NCBI RefSeq assembly: GCF_007197735.1
Contig: NZ_CP041637.1
Coordinates: forward strand, 2,761,001-2,825,000
Reading direction: 5' to 3'
From: Formosa sediminum
GTDB taxonomy: Bacteria; Bacteroidota; Bacteroidia; Flavobacteriales; Flavobacteriaceae
Length of the DNA: 64,000 nt
A program made the translations under genes and the position numbers. Of the stretch, positions 25,255-32,621 are shown one piece after another. The notes under the pieces are model-generated. The model was not told where the DNA came from. It worked only from the letters and a program-made list of their open reading frames with translations, and did not search any database. The number at the start of each line of letters is the position of its first letter. Positions within the stretch are counted from its first letter, which is position 1.

Positions 25255-25815
25255 TTATTTTTTTCTATACACTATTAAATTATACTTAAATTCAGTTCCA
25301 TCACTTTCTAAAAGTTCAAATACTTTCAATTCCGTTTGAGTGATTTCCGCAAATTCTATTTCGTTTTTTGTAAATTCTATTAAAGAACCAGATTCTCTTA
25401 ATTGTTCCAAAAGACCTGGCGCAAGTTTGTCAATCGGAACATTGTATCTCGGTTTGTCATAAGTCATTCTAAACAACTTAAATTCTCGGTCATATTCCCA
25501 TTTTCCAGATTCACAATTATCGGGATTATCGCAACCAATTAATTCATAAGTTCCGTTTTTTTCAATTCGCATACTAGGTCGCCAAATAACTTCATTAGCA
25601 GTAATTGTGTCATTTATAAAATGTGTAATTTCCGATATTGTTTTTCCATTACTATCCGTTAATTTATCAAATTCCCAAGTTCCAATAATCAGTTTCTCAA
25701 TTTGTTCTGCGCTTTTCTTTGTTTTTGCATCATCTATTAATTCCAAGTAAGTTTTAGATGACTGGCAATAAGTCAAAATTGGAAAGAATATAATTGCAAG
25801 CAGGATGTTTTTCAT
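25255..25815 (-). CDS. Secreted lipocalin-like protein
   Basis: The protein has 186 residues from the ATG at 25813-25815; the longer open frame is repeat sequence. The signal peptide ends about residue 17 (FFPILTYCQ). The mature part has LIIGTWEFDKLTDSNG and later GKWEYDREFKLFRMTY, two GxW strands typical of lipocalin-like domains, plus a Cys pair GCDNPDNCESG. Single gene in its cassette. Ligand unknown. Confidence 0.68.
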   Translation of the reverse strand: MKNILLAIIFFPILTYCQSSKTYLELIDDAKTKKSAEQIEKLIIGTWEFDKLTDSNGKTISEITHFINDTITANEVIWRPSMRIEKNGTYELIGCDNPDNCESGKWEYDREFKLFRMTYDKPRYNVPIDKLAPGLLEQLRESGSLIEFTKNEIEFAEITQTELKVFELLESDGTEFKYNLIVYRKK

Positions 25816-25825
25816 AATTACAGGT

Positions 25826-25949
25826 AACGTGTTTGTATAAGAATAGTTGCGGGTTTGCGTGCGAGGATTTTCCGAAGGAAAATCAGATGTAGCAAACACG
25901 CAACTACCTTTATTTTAGCACTAAACCGCAATTATTTTTATACGGTGTT
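25826..25949 (-). repeat. attC-like site 23
   Basis: Core-to-core 124 bp. Stem GTATAAGAATAGTTGC with GCAATTATTTTTATAC; spacers GTGTTT/GGT. It closes the cassette of 25947-26394. Confidence 0.87.
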
Positions 25950-25961
25950 GTGGTGCGTTTT

Positions 25962-26363
25962 TTATTTCTTTTTCCATTTTTTAAATCCGACGACATCATC
26001 TCTTATTTCTTTTTTCCATTCCTTTCCATATTTTTCAGTCAGATAGTCGAAAATTTTCCAATTATATTTTTCCATACATATTTCAGATGGTTGAATACAA
26101 CCATAATCGTAAAATGAAACTTTAAATTTTTTCTCAAAATCAACATCGGTAAGAATATGCACTGGCGCAATTCCACCAGCGAGTAATAAAATCGGATGTC
26201 CATTTTTAATATCAGATTCAGCGAATTCAATTGCTTTGTTGCAATCAGTATCCTCACTGAAAATCAGATTGCCAATATTCCTAAATTTTTCTCTTTCAGA
26301 TTCCGAGTTTTGTCCGTAACCTATAAAACAGGAAATTATTAAAATCAGTGTTATAATTTTCAT
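25962..26363 (-). CDS. Small secreted protein of unknown function
   Basis: This is a 133-residue protein. A signal peptide (residues 1-17, ending SCFIGYGQ) precedes a helical first half (REKFRNIGNLIFSEDTDCNKAIEFAE) and a segment FEKKFKVSFYDYGCIQPSEICMEKYN with two Cys, followed by a basic tail (FKKWKKK). The phrase KFKVSFYDYGC recurs in other flavobacterial proteins as I recall, but I cannot attach a function. Single gene in its cassette. Confidence 0.62.
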   Translation of the reverse strand: MKIITLILIISCFIGYGQNSESEREKFRNIGNLIFSEDTDCNKAIEFAESDIKNGHPILLLAGGIAPVHILTDVDFEKKFKVSFYDYGCIQPSEICMEKYNWKIFDYLTEKYGKEWKKEIRDDVVGFKKWKKK

Positions 26364-26391
26364 ATAATTACGAATTTCTCAAATGCACCAC

Positions 26392-26514
26392 AACGTGTTT
26401 GTGTATGATTAGTGGCGTGTTTAAGCACCTAATTTAGCAAATAAAAACTGGATAGAAAATCCGCAAGGATTTTCGTAAGTAGGCGAGAACCAGCCATTAA
26501 TTATACACGGTGTT
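26392..26514 (-). repeat. attC-like site 24
   Basis: Core-to-core 123 bp. Stem GTGTATGATTAGTGGC with GCCATTAATTATACAC; spacers GTGTTT/GGT. The GTGGC/GCCAT change relative to site 10 keeps pairing. It closes the RDD/barstar cassette. Confidence 0.88.
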
Positions 26515-26527
26515 ACCATACGTTTTT

Positions 26528-26989
26528 TTATTCCGTTTTATTTAATTCAGATGTTTTCACAACAATTGTATTTCCCCAAATATCTCCTAATCGTTGATTT
26601 TTATCTGTATTTTTTATTGTTATAATTCCGATTAGTCCAAAAAAGAACATATCTATTGGGTCAAGTAAATGTCTTGTAAAAGATTCTCCAAAAGTCAGTT
26701 TTCGGTTTGTTCCGTTTTTCGGAATCGCTTTTAGTCCGACTAATGAATTTCCGATTGTTGCTCCGAAACCAATTTCAAGTCCAACAGTCATAATCAGCCA
26801 AAAAATAATTGGTATTAATCCAGGCAAACCATTTAAAGAATATCCACCTTCATCATTCGGTTCTCCCAATGTGAAAATTAAAAAGAAAGTTACTCCGTAA
26901 ATTATTATATAATCTACTAATCCAGCAACAAATCGATTTCCAATATTCGGTTCAGTTTTTATTTGTATGGTTTGTCTTGATTCGTTCAT
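26528..26989 (-). CDS. RDD family membrane protein
   Basis: This is a 153-residue protein with three transmembrane helices. It opens with the RDD signature region NRFVAGLVDYIIIYGVTFFL (Arg and Asp in the first helix), then IPIIFWLIMTVGLEIGFGATIGNSLVGLKAIP, and a last segment around DMFFFGLIGIITI. Function of RDD proteins is mostly unknown; some are transport-related. Its ATG abuts the stop of the barstar gene upstream, so the two form one operon in a cassette. Confidence 0.85.
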   Translation of the reverse strand: MNESRQTIQIKTEPNIGNRFVAGLVDYIIIYGVTFFLIFTLGEPNDEGGYSLNGLPGLIPIIFWLIMTVGLEIGFGATIGNSLVGLKAIPKNGTNRKLTFGESFTRHLLDPIDMFFFGLIGIITIKNTDKNQRLGDIWGNTIVVKTSELNKTE

Positions 26990-27283
26990 TTAATAATCTG
27001 TTGCAATTATAAGATTTGGTTTTTCTCCAACTTCTATTTTTCTATAGTTTACAAAAGCTCCACATTCCAAGATTGCATTAAACAATTCAGGAACGTTTTC
27101 TTTTAAGTATTTTCCGTTTTCAATTTGTAAAATGGTCGGTTCATCAGATAGTTCGTCAACGCAGTCAATCCAAGCATCCATATTTTCTCCATAATAATCT
27201 GGAAAGTGCATTTCTTTTTTAAATTCAGCGTGAAATGTCTTCCAATTTTTTAATCTTTTCCCTTTAATTATGAATGTTTGCAT
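26990..27283 (-). CDS. Barstar-like RNase inhibitor, without a visible barnase
   Basis: The protein has 97 residues from the ATG at 27281-27283; the upstream frame is repeat-derived. The barstar fold pattern is clear: strand FIIKGKRLKNWKTFHAEFKKEM, FPDYYGENMDAWIDCVDEL (the conserved YYGxNxDA helix), then EPTILQIENGKY and NAILECGAFV. Barstars bind and block barnase-type RNases, including toxin domains of polymorphic secreted toxins. No nuclease gene is present in this cassette or the window, so it is an orphan immunity gene. Confidence 0.9.
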   Translation of the reverse strand: MQTFIIKGKRLKNWKTFHAEFKKEMHFPDYYGENMDAWIDCVDELSDEPTILQIENGKYLKENVPELFNAILECGAFVNYRKIEVGEKPNLIIATDY

Positions 27284-27303
27284 TTCGTTCTTAAATGTAT
27301 GGT

Positions 27304-27429
27304 AACGTGTTTGTGTAAGGAACGTTGCGATTTTGTACGCGAGGATTTTCCGCAGGAAAATCAGCAGCAAGCAAAATTGCAAGAACCAAACGATTGAACT
27401 AAAATAAGCAATGTTTTTTACACGGTGTT
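27304..27429 (-). repeat. attC-like site 25 (gene-less cassette copy 2)
   Basis: Core-to-core 126 bp, near-identical to site 12; stem GTGTAAGGAACGTTGC with GCAATGTTTTTTACAC. Confidence 0.88.
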
Positions 27430-27864
27430 ATGTACAGGTTTATTTTCTTTCCACCATAAGAGTAAAAACCCATAGTTCTACATGTATTTTTAACCTTAAA
27501 TATCAAAATAGGTAGTAGATATTTTTAGAAGGTTTAAGGGTTCAGATTTCAGCTCAAACCATTGGTTTATTATGTTTTTGTCGCAAAAAAATATACCTGG
27601 GAAATCTCTTTTACCAATATGACTTTCTCAAAGTTCAGATTATTTTAAAAATCCGTCAAAACTTAGAGTTTGCTATATTTTCGATGTAGAGAATGTTTTT
27701 AGGAAAGTTAAAATTCAGAGTGGTATTTTGCAACATTTTTTATTCCGCTAGAGTGAAATTCATAGTGTGTTTTTCAATTCAGCATTTCAATTTTTTCCTT
27801 ACTTAGAAATCTAAAAACTTTAAATTAAGTAGGATTTTCATTGGTTTGGGAACTTGTACATAAC
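27427..27864 (-). repeat. Gene-less cassette, copy 2
   Basis: Body of 438 bp bounded by GTTATGTACA and TGTACATAAC. It differs from copy 1 at only a few positions (for example one extra T in a T-run). No open frame of note. Confidence 0.85.
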
Positions 27865-27985
27865 GTGTTTGTATAAGATTAGTTGCGTGTTTTAAGCACC
27901 TAATTTAGCAAATACAAACCGAATAGAAAATCCGCGAGGATTTTCGTAAGTAGGCTTGCACTAGCAATTAATTTTATACAGTGTT
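27862..27985 (-). repeat. attC-like site 26
   Basis: Core-to-core 124 bp. Stem GTATAAGATTAGTTGC with GCAATTAATTTTATAC; spacers GTGTTT/AGT. It closes the PLD cassette. Confidence 0.86.
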
Positions 27986-27996
27986 AGCAGCTGACT

Positions 27997-28788
27997 TTAT
28001 TTAAGTTTGTCTAATCTTTCTTTTGCTTTTCCTAAAATTTCATCACTAAATAACATTTTATACTTTTCTTTAAGGATTATACTTTCAATTGTTAGGTCAA
28101 GTCTGTCTATTTCGTATAGTTTTATTAGTCCAGAATGCAATTTGTCAGTTCCTTCTTTAATTAGTCGATTAGCAGCTCCAATTGCTCCGTAACTATATAT
28201 TTGATTGAGAATGATTGATTTATTAATCTTTGCGCCAGCTTTCAATGACAAATCGATTGAATCAATTAATTCGGTGTGTAATTCGTCTTCTAGTTTTATA
28301 AACTCATCCTCTTTCGTGTCTGTTAGTAATCCGTTTTTACTTAATAATTTTTCTCTGTCATAATTAGTGACTATTTCTTTTAAATTTTTAAATCTAATTG
28401 AAAACTGTTTTAATAGAATTGGGTCGTCGCTTTGAATTACAAATTCGTGATTGAAAAATTCAGCCGAATTTGTCCAATTATATGAGCCTGCTATTAATTT
28501 AGAATTGTCAAAAATTGCAAATTTATCGTGTAAAAATTTTCCGCTTTTTGTAGATAAAATATTTATTTCTCCACCTTTTTTTATAAACTCGTTATAATTT
28601 AACCTTTGATTTTCAAAATGGTCACTTATAATTATTTTAACAGAACAACCTTTCTCAAGTTTATCAGTTAATTGACCCAATAAGTCTTTACTTGTGAACC
28701 AAGCAACAGAAATTTGAATGCTATCTTTCGATTGTTCGATATTCTTCTGTATTTTATTCCTAATTTTATTGAAAGATGCGGTTGTCAT
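27997..28788 (-). CDS. Phospholipase D-like (single HKD) nuclease-type protein
   Basis: This is a 263-residue protein. One HKD motif, HDKFAIFDNSKLIAGSYNWT, lies at about residues 88-107 (HxK, then D after four residues, then GSxNWT). Single-HKD proteins of this size dimerise to build one active site and act as endonucleases or phosphodiesterases. Residues 150-263 are a helical domain (KEDEFIKLEDELHTELIDSI) of unknown role that could bind DNA or a partner. There is no signal peptide. It is alone in its cassette and may be a defence or toxin gene; that is inference from family and setting. Confidence 0.8.
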   Translation of the reverse strand: MTTASFNKIRNKIQKNIEQSKDSIQISVAWFTSKDLLGQLTDKLEKGCSVKIIISDHFENQRLNYNEFIKKGGEINILSTKSGKFLHDKFAIFDNSKLIAGSYNWTNSAEFFNHEFVIQSDDPILLKQFSIRFKNLKEIVTNYDREKLLSKNGLLTDTKEDEFIKLEDELHTELIDSIDLSLKAGAKINKSIILNQIYSYGAIGAANRLIKEGTDKLHSGLIKLYEIDRLDLTIESIILKEKYKMLFSDEILGKAKERLDKLK

Positions 28789-28799
28789 AGTTTGCTGCT

Positions 28800-28924
28800 A
28801 ACGGTCTCGTATAACCGTCAGTTACGGGTTAATATGCGTTAATTTTCGGTTTATAACTGGCTTTAGCAATTCCGAGTGGATTCGGACGTAGTCGAATCCG
28901 CCGTAATTGCGGTTATACATTGTT
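28800..28924 (-). repeat. attC-like site 27
   Basis: Core-to-core 125 bp. Stem GTATAACCGTCAGTTACGG with CCGTAATTGCGGTTATAC; spacers GGTCTC/ATT. The arm sequence is quite unlike other sites, yet pairing and spacer pattern are kept. It closes the cassette of 28922-29418. Confidence 0.88.
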
Positions 28925-29386
28925 AGCTACAGTTTTTATTTGTCTATTAATAAGTTTGTCAATTCGTCTTTTGTTTTCTTGCTGTAATAATGAAGGGTAT
29001 AAATTCATTAAGACATTTACAATCATTATAGTCAATCCGAATAATAAATTGTGAGTAAAACTTTTATAAACAGCAAAAAAAATCACGAAAACAAATCCAA
29101 TGAGATGGCTTATTTCAGCAAGAGTCATTTCTTTCCGTATTTCAGTTAATTCCACTTTTTTGTTTTCAAGTTTTATTTTCTGATTAAAGAACTTGAAAAA
29201 GCTGTTTTTTACAATCCATTTAAAATACCCGATTCCGATTTTTTTATTCAGATTTCTGCTCACAATAAAATTCAGGTTTGATAATTTTTCGTAGTATTCC
29301 GTTTTCACAAGAATACTATTCAAAATCATTCCGACAATCCAAGATATAAAGGATATTGATATTCCAAATGTTAAATATTTAATCAT
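28913..29386 (-). CDS. Membrane protein of unknown function
   Basis: This is a 157-residue protein. Hydrophobic segments at residues 3-23 (LTFGISISFISWIVGMILNS) and about 95-135 (ISHLIGFVFVIFFAVY, then LLFGLTIMIVNVLMNLYPSLL) suggest three membrane passes. The last three residues and the TAA stop lie within the attC-like site. No family recognised. Confidence 0.6.
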   Translation of the reverse strand: MIKYLTFGISISFISWIVGMILNSILVKTEYYEKLSNLNFIVSRNLNKKIGIGYFKWIVKNSFFKFFNQKIKLENKKVELTEIRKEMTLAEISHLIGFVFVIFFAVYKSFTHNLLFGLTIMIVNVLMNLYPSLLQQENKRRIDKLINRQIKTVANNV

Positions 29387-29415
29387 AAACTTTCTTGTTC
29401 TGTCAAATTGTAGCT

Positions 29416-29541
29416 AACGTGTTTGTGTAAGGAACGTTGCGATTTTGTACGCGAGGATTTTCCGCAGGAAAATCAGCAGCAAGCAAAATTGCAAGAACCA
29501 AACGATTGAACTAAAATAAGCAATGTTTTTTACACGGTGTT
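29416..29541 (-). repeat. attC-like site 28 (gene-less cassette copy 3)
   Basis: Core-to-core 126 bp, near-identical to sites 12 and 25. Confidence 0.88.
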
Positions 29542-29975
29542 ATGTACAGGTTTATTTTCTTTCCACCATAAGAGTAAAAACCCATAGTTCTACATGTATT
29601 TTTAACCTTAAATATCAAAATAGGTAGTAGATATTTTTAGAAGGTTTAAGGGTTCAGATTTCAGCTCAAACCATTGGTTTATTATGTTTTTGTCGCAAAA
29701 AAATATACCTGGGAAATCTCTTTTACCAATATGACTTTCTCAAAGTTCAGATTATTTTAAAAATCCGTCAAAACTTAGAGTTTGCTATATTTTCGATGTA
29801 GAGAATGTTTTTAGGAAAGTTAAAATTCAGAGTGGTATTTTGCAACATTTTTTATTCCGCTAGAGTGAAATTCATAGTGTGTTTTTCAATTCAGCATTTC
29901 AATTTTTCCTTACTTAGAAATCTAAAAACTTTAAATTAAGTAGGATTTTCATTGGTTTGGGAACTTGTACATAAC
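29539..29975 (-). repeat. Gene-less cassette, copy 3
   Basis: Body of 437 bp, nearly identical to copies 1 and 2. It stands in tandem with copy 4, sharing the core at 29973. Confidence 0.85.
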
Positions 29976-30098
29976 GTGTTTGTGTAAGGAACGTTGCGAT
30001 TTTGTACGCGAGGATTTTCCGCAGGAAAATCAGCAGTAAGCAAAATTGCAAGAACCAAACGATTGAACTAAAATAAGCAATGTTTTTTACACGGTGTT
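29973..30098 (-). repeat. attC-like site 29 (gene-less cassette copy 4)
   Basis: Core-to-core 126 bp; one or two base changes relative to site 12. Confidence 0.88.
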
Positions 30099-30535
30099 AT
30101 GTACAGGTTTATTTTCTTTCCACCATAAGAGTAAAAATCCATAGTTCTACATGTATTTTTAACCTTAAATATCAAAATAGGTAGTAGATATTTTTAGAAG
30201 GTTTAAGGGGTTCAGATATTCAGCTCAAACCATTGGTTTACTATGTTTTTGTCGTAAAAAAATAAACTTGGGAAATCTCTTTTACCAATACAACTTTCTT
30301 AAAGTTCAGATTATTTTAAAATCCGTCAAAACTTAGAGTTTGCTATATTTTCGATGTAGAGAATGTTTCTAGGAAAGTTAAAATTCAGAGTGGTATTTTG
30401 CAACATTTTTTTATTCCGCTAGAGTGAAATTCATAGTGTGTTTTTCAATTCAGCATTTCAATTTTTTCCTTATTTAGAAATCTAAAAACTTTAAATTAAG
30501 TAGGATTTTCGTTAGTTTGGGAACTTGTACATAAC
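30096..30535 (-). repeat. Gene-less cassette, copy 4 (diverged)
   Basis: Body of 440 bp with a dozen or so substitutions and small indels relative to copies 1-3, so it is the oldest split of the set. No open frame is preserved among the copies, which argues against a protein product. Confidence 0.83.
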
Positions 30536-30656
30536 GGTTTTGTGTATGATTAGTGGCGTGTTCCACGCACCTAATTTAGCAAATAAAAAACGAATAGAAA
30601 ATCCGCGAGGATTTTCGTAAGTAGGAGAGAACCAGCCATTAATTATACACGGTGTT
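30533..30656 (-). repeat. attC-like site 30
   Basis: Core-to-core 124 bp. Stem GTGTATGATTAGTGGC with GCCATTAATTATACAC; spacers GGTTTT/GGT. It closes the cassette of 30654-31381 (ends GTTCTACGCA and TGCGTAGAAC). Confidence 0.88.
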
Positions 30657-30667
30657 CTACGCAGTTT

Positions 30668-31369
30668 TTATTTTCGGTTTTCAATTATATTCTTTTCAGT
30701 TTTCAGAATTCTCTTGGTTATTTTTCCACTTATTGAGTCTATTGAATATTCTCGTGTTTCTCTAAATTCTATTAAAAATTCATTTTCTTTTATTGCGTTA
30801 TTGTCATATCCGCTTTCTTCTTTAATTCTGTATTTTAAATCTCCGATTTTTATTGGATTAATATTCCAAAAATCTTCTCCATCTCCACCAACTTGATAAA
30901 ATACAAAACTCGAAATTGGCTTAAACTCGGGTTTTTTAAATGTAAAAAGATGAAGAGCGGTTTTGTAATCATATAAGTCAACAAATGCAATAGAAACAAT
31001 ATGATTATTTTCAAATACTTTGCATTTTGGTGAAATCAGGTCAGCTCGTTCAAATTGCAAACTGTCCTTTTTTTCAAGTCCAAAAATCCACTTTTCAGTT
31101 TCTGGGTCAATTAATTTGTCCGAATAATCAGAATTCTCAAATTCTGCCCAAAGATGGTTAAAATTCAAACAGTTACTTTTCAAATCCGTAAGTTTAGATT
31201 TTAACCTCTTTTCCGTTTCAATTTGTTCTTCAGCTTGGTTGTTTTCTATAATTTCTGTTGAATTTTTTGGCTGATTTTTAGATGTTTTAAATTCCGTTTT
31301 CTTTTCAACTTCATTTTTGCAGGAAGTTAAAATCAAAGTTAGAATTATTATTTTGAGTAAGTTTTTCAA
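30668..31369 (-). CDS. Lipoprotein of unknown function (probable TTG start)
   Basis: The protein has 233 residues if it starts at the TTG at 31367-31369. That start places a normal signal peptide (KNLLKIIILTLILTSC, lipobox Cys) at the N-terminus, whereas the longer frame begins inside the repeat. A linker rich in Glu, Asn and Lys (residues 18-55) precedes a globular domain with SDYSDKLIDPETEKWIFGLEK, FVFYQVGGDGEDFWNINPIKIGDLKY and YSIDSISGKITKR. No named family. Single gene in its cassette. Confidence 0.65.
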   Translation of the reverse strand: MKNLLKIIILTLILTSCKNEVEKKTEFKTSKNQPKNSTEIIENNQAEEQIETEKRLKSKLTDLKSNCLNFNHLWAEFENSDYSDKLIDPETEKWIFGLEKKDSLQFERADLISPKCKVFENNHIVSIAFVDLYDYKTALHLFTFKKPEFKPISSFVFYQVGGDGEDFWNINPIKIGDLKYRIKEESGYDNNAIKENEFLIEFRETREYSIDSISGKITKRILKTEKNIIENRK

Positions 31370-31378
31370 ATTGCGTAG

Positions 31379-31568
31379 AACGGCTTCGGCTATGATTAGT
31401 GCGGGAATAGGGAAGTAAAGGCTTTCCGATTCAGCACTAAGGCGAAGCATTTTGTTTGCTTTTATTTTTTCTTATTCAAAAGTCAAATCAAAATGATTTG
31501 ACGACACTATAAAAATACATTAAACTTTTGATTAAACACTAAACCCCGTATTAATTATAGCCATTGTT
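31379..31568 (-). repeat. attC-like site 31 (long variant)
   Basis: Core-to-core 190 bp. Stem GGCTATGATTAGTGCGGG with CCCGTATTAATTATAGCC (one or two mismatches); spacers GGCTTC/ATT. It closes the first cassette, next to the attI-like core. Confidence 0.86.
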
Positions 31569-31582
31569 GTAAGCAGTTATTT

Positions 31583-32497
31583 TTATTCAATTTCAATTTG
31601 TTTTGGTTCGTAATCAACCCATTTAAAATTTGAGTTTAACGGTCCAAATTCTGTTGCGTGTTTAATCGGCGATATAAGTGAGTTTTCTCCATTTTTTGTA
31701 ATTCTAAACATAGCAGCAATTTCTAATTCCAAAAACTGTTCAACTGCTGCTGGTGTTAGAACTATATTATGTCCAACATAATCACTTTTTACGCTCGGAT
31801 ATTTTAATCCAGGTAATCCTTTCCAATTTATCACGAAATCAGCAAATGCTGCTGAAATCATATAGTCTGTATTTTTTTCTATGTCCTTTTTTGCGAATTG
31901 GTTTGAAAAAAAATCCAATATCAAACGAAATTGTTCCAAATTTTCCGGATGTTCTTTAGCTAAATTTTCTTGATGAAATTTAAACGATTTTTCTACATCT
32001 TTTGAGTTTTTTATAGAGTCTTTGTTAAAGACCATTTCTGCAACTTCTATGTCTTCTTTTATTCTCCATTTCCCAACTGTCATTACAAAATCAGCGTTAT
32101 CAACTTTTACCTTATCCAAATTTCTAAATATTTGACTTGTTTCGAGCAAATTAATCAATCTTGGATGCTTGATAACATCTGACTCAATCGCACCATAAAA
32201 AAGTGATTGATGTTTCATATTAGCTCGACCATAAGATTTGATATTTTCATAATCGTTTCTTTATGAAATATCAGTTTCCGAGTAAAATATTTCGTCAGGT
32301 TTGTTTATTCTTGCTCGCTCAATATGATAACCTTTATTAAGTTTCGCTGTCAGAATTGGAATCCATTTAAGTTTTCTTAACTCAACAGATAATTTATTGA
32401 AAGAAACTTTTTCCAAATCAGCCGTTTCATATTCAGCTATTAGTTTTTTAATCTCTTCTACGCTTGGTAGCTCTGGAAATTTCGGTTGTTCTTTCAT
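31583..32497 (-). pseudogene. RES-domain gene split by a single in-frame stop
   Basis: Two open stretches, 32261-32497 (78 codons) and 31583-32218, lie in the same frame, separated by one TAA at 32261-32263. Read through, the join gives YSETDIS, stop, RNDYENIKSYGRANMKHQSLFYG. Before the stop is GYHIERARINKP and after it GRANxxxQSLFYGA and GLKYPSVKSDYVGHNIVLTP; together these are the Arg-x-Arg, GRAN and YPSV blocks of RES NAD-glycohydrolase-type toxins. A TAT/TAC to TAA change would explain it. It is the cassette nearest the recombinase, the position with the strongest expected expression. Whether the second half is still translated from its own ATG is unknown. Confidence 0.75.
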
Positions 32498-32507
32498 AAT
32501 TGCTTAC

Positions 32508-32535
32508 AACTAGTTATATACAAAACATTGTTAAC
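32508..32535 (-). other. Candidate attI (first insertion point)
   Basis: The first cassette's boundary core AAC lies at 32508-32510 (GCTTACAAC, complementary to GTTGTAAGC at 31566). Immediately outside it there is no full hairpin repeat, only a short block with TATATAC and ATTGTT, which are pieces of the repeat's 3' arm. This asymmetry (simple site next to the recombinase, hairpin sites elsewhere) is what an attI should look like. The exact extent is not determined. Confidence 0.55.
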
Positions 32536-32621
32536 GATTATCTATAAAATATTCCGGATAAACCAATGTTTATGTTGTTAATATAAAAGTACAGATAATA
32601 TTGTTTTTAGTATGTATTTAT

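Larger units (their letters stand above)
1..32510 (-). mobile_element. Integron-like gene-cassette array
   Basis: There are 31 complete cassettes plus one cut by the left edge, all in the same orientation. Each consists of a body carrying zero to two genes followed (minus strand) by an attC-like hairpin repeat. Every body opens with GTT plus 6-7 cassette-specific bases, and those bases are complementary to the bases before AAC at its other end; examples are GTTAGGCAAC with GTTGCCTAAC, and GTTGGGCAC with GTGCCCAAC. This is seen directly. The interpretation as mobile cassettes follows integron logic. The four copies of the gene-less cassette always carry the same repeat on their low-coordinate side and different repeats on the other, which fixes the polarity independently. 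The array continues past base 1. Confidence 0.88.

Noticed and set aside
677-31568. CRISPR array or ordinary intergenic REP/ERIC-type repeats
   Set aside because: Units are too long and too far apart for CRISPR. REP-type repeats would not show end-tags that pair across the gene between two repeats, nor a repeat that always travels with one side of a body.
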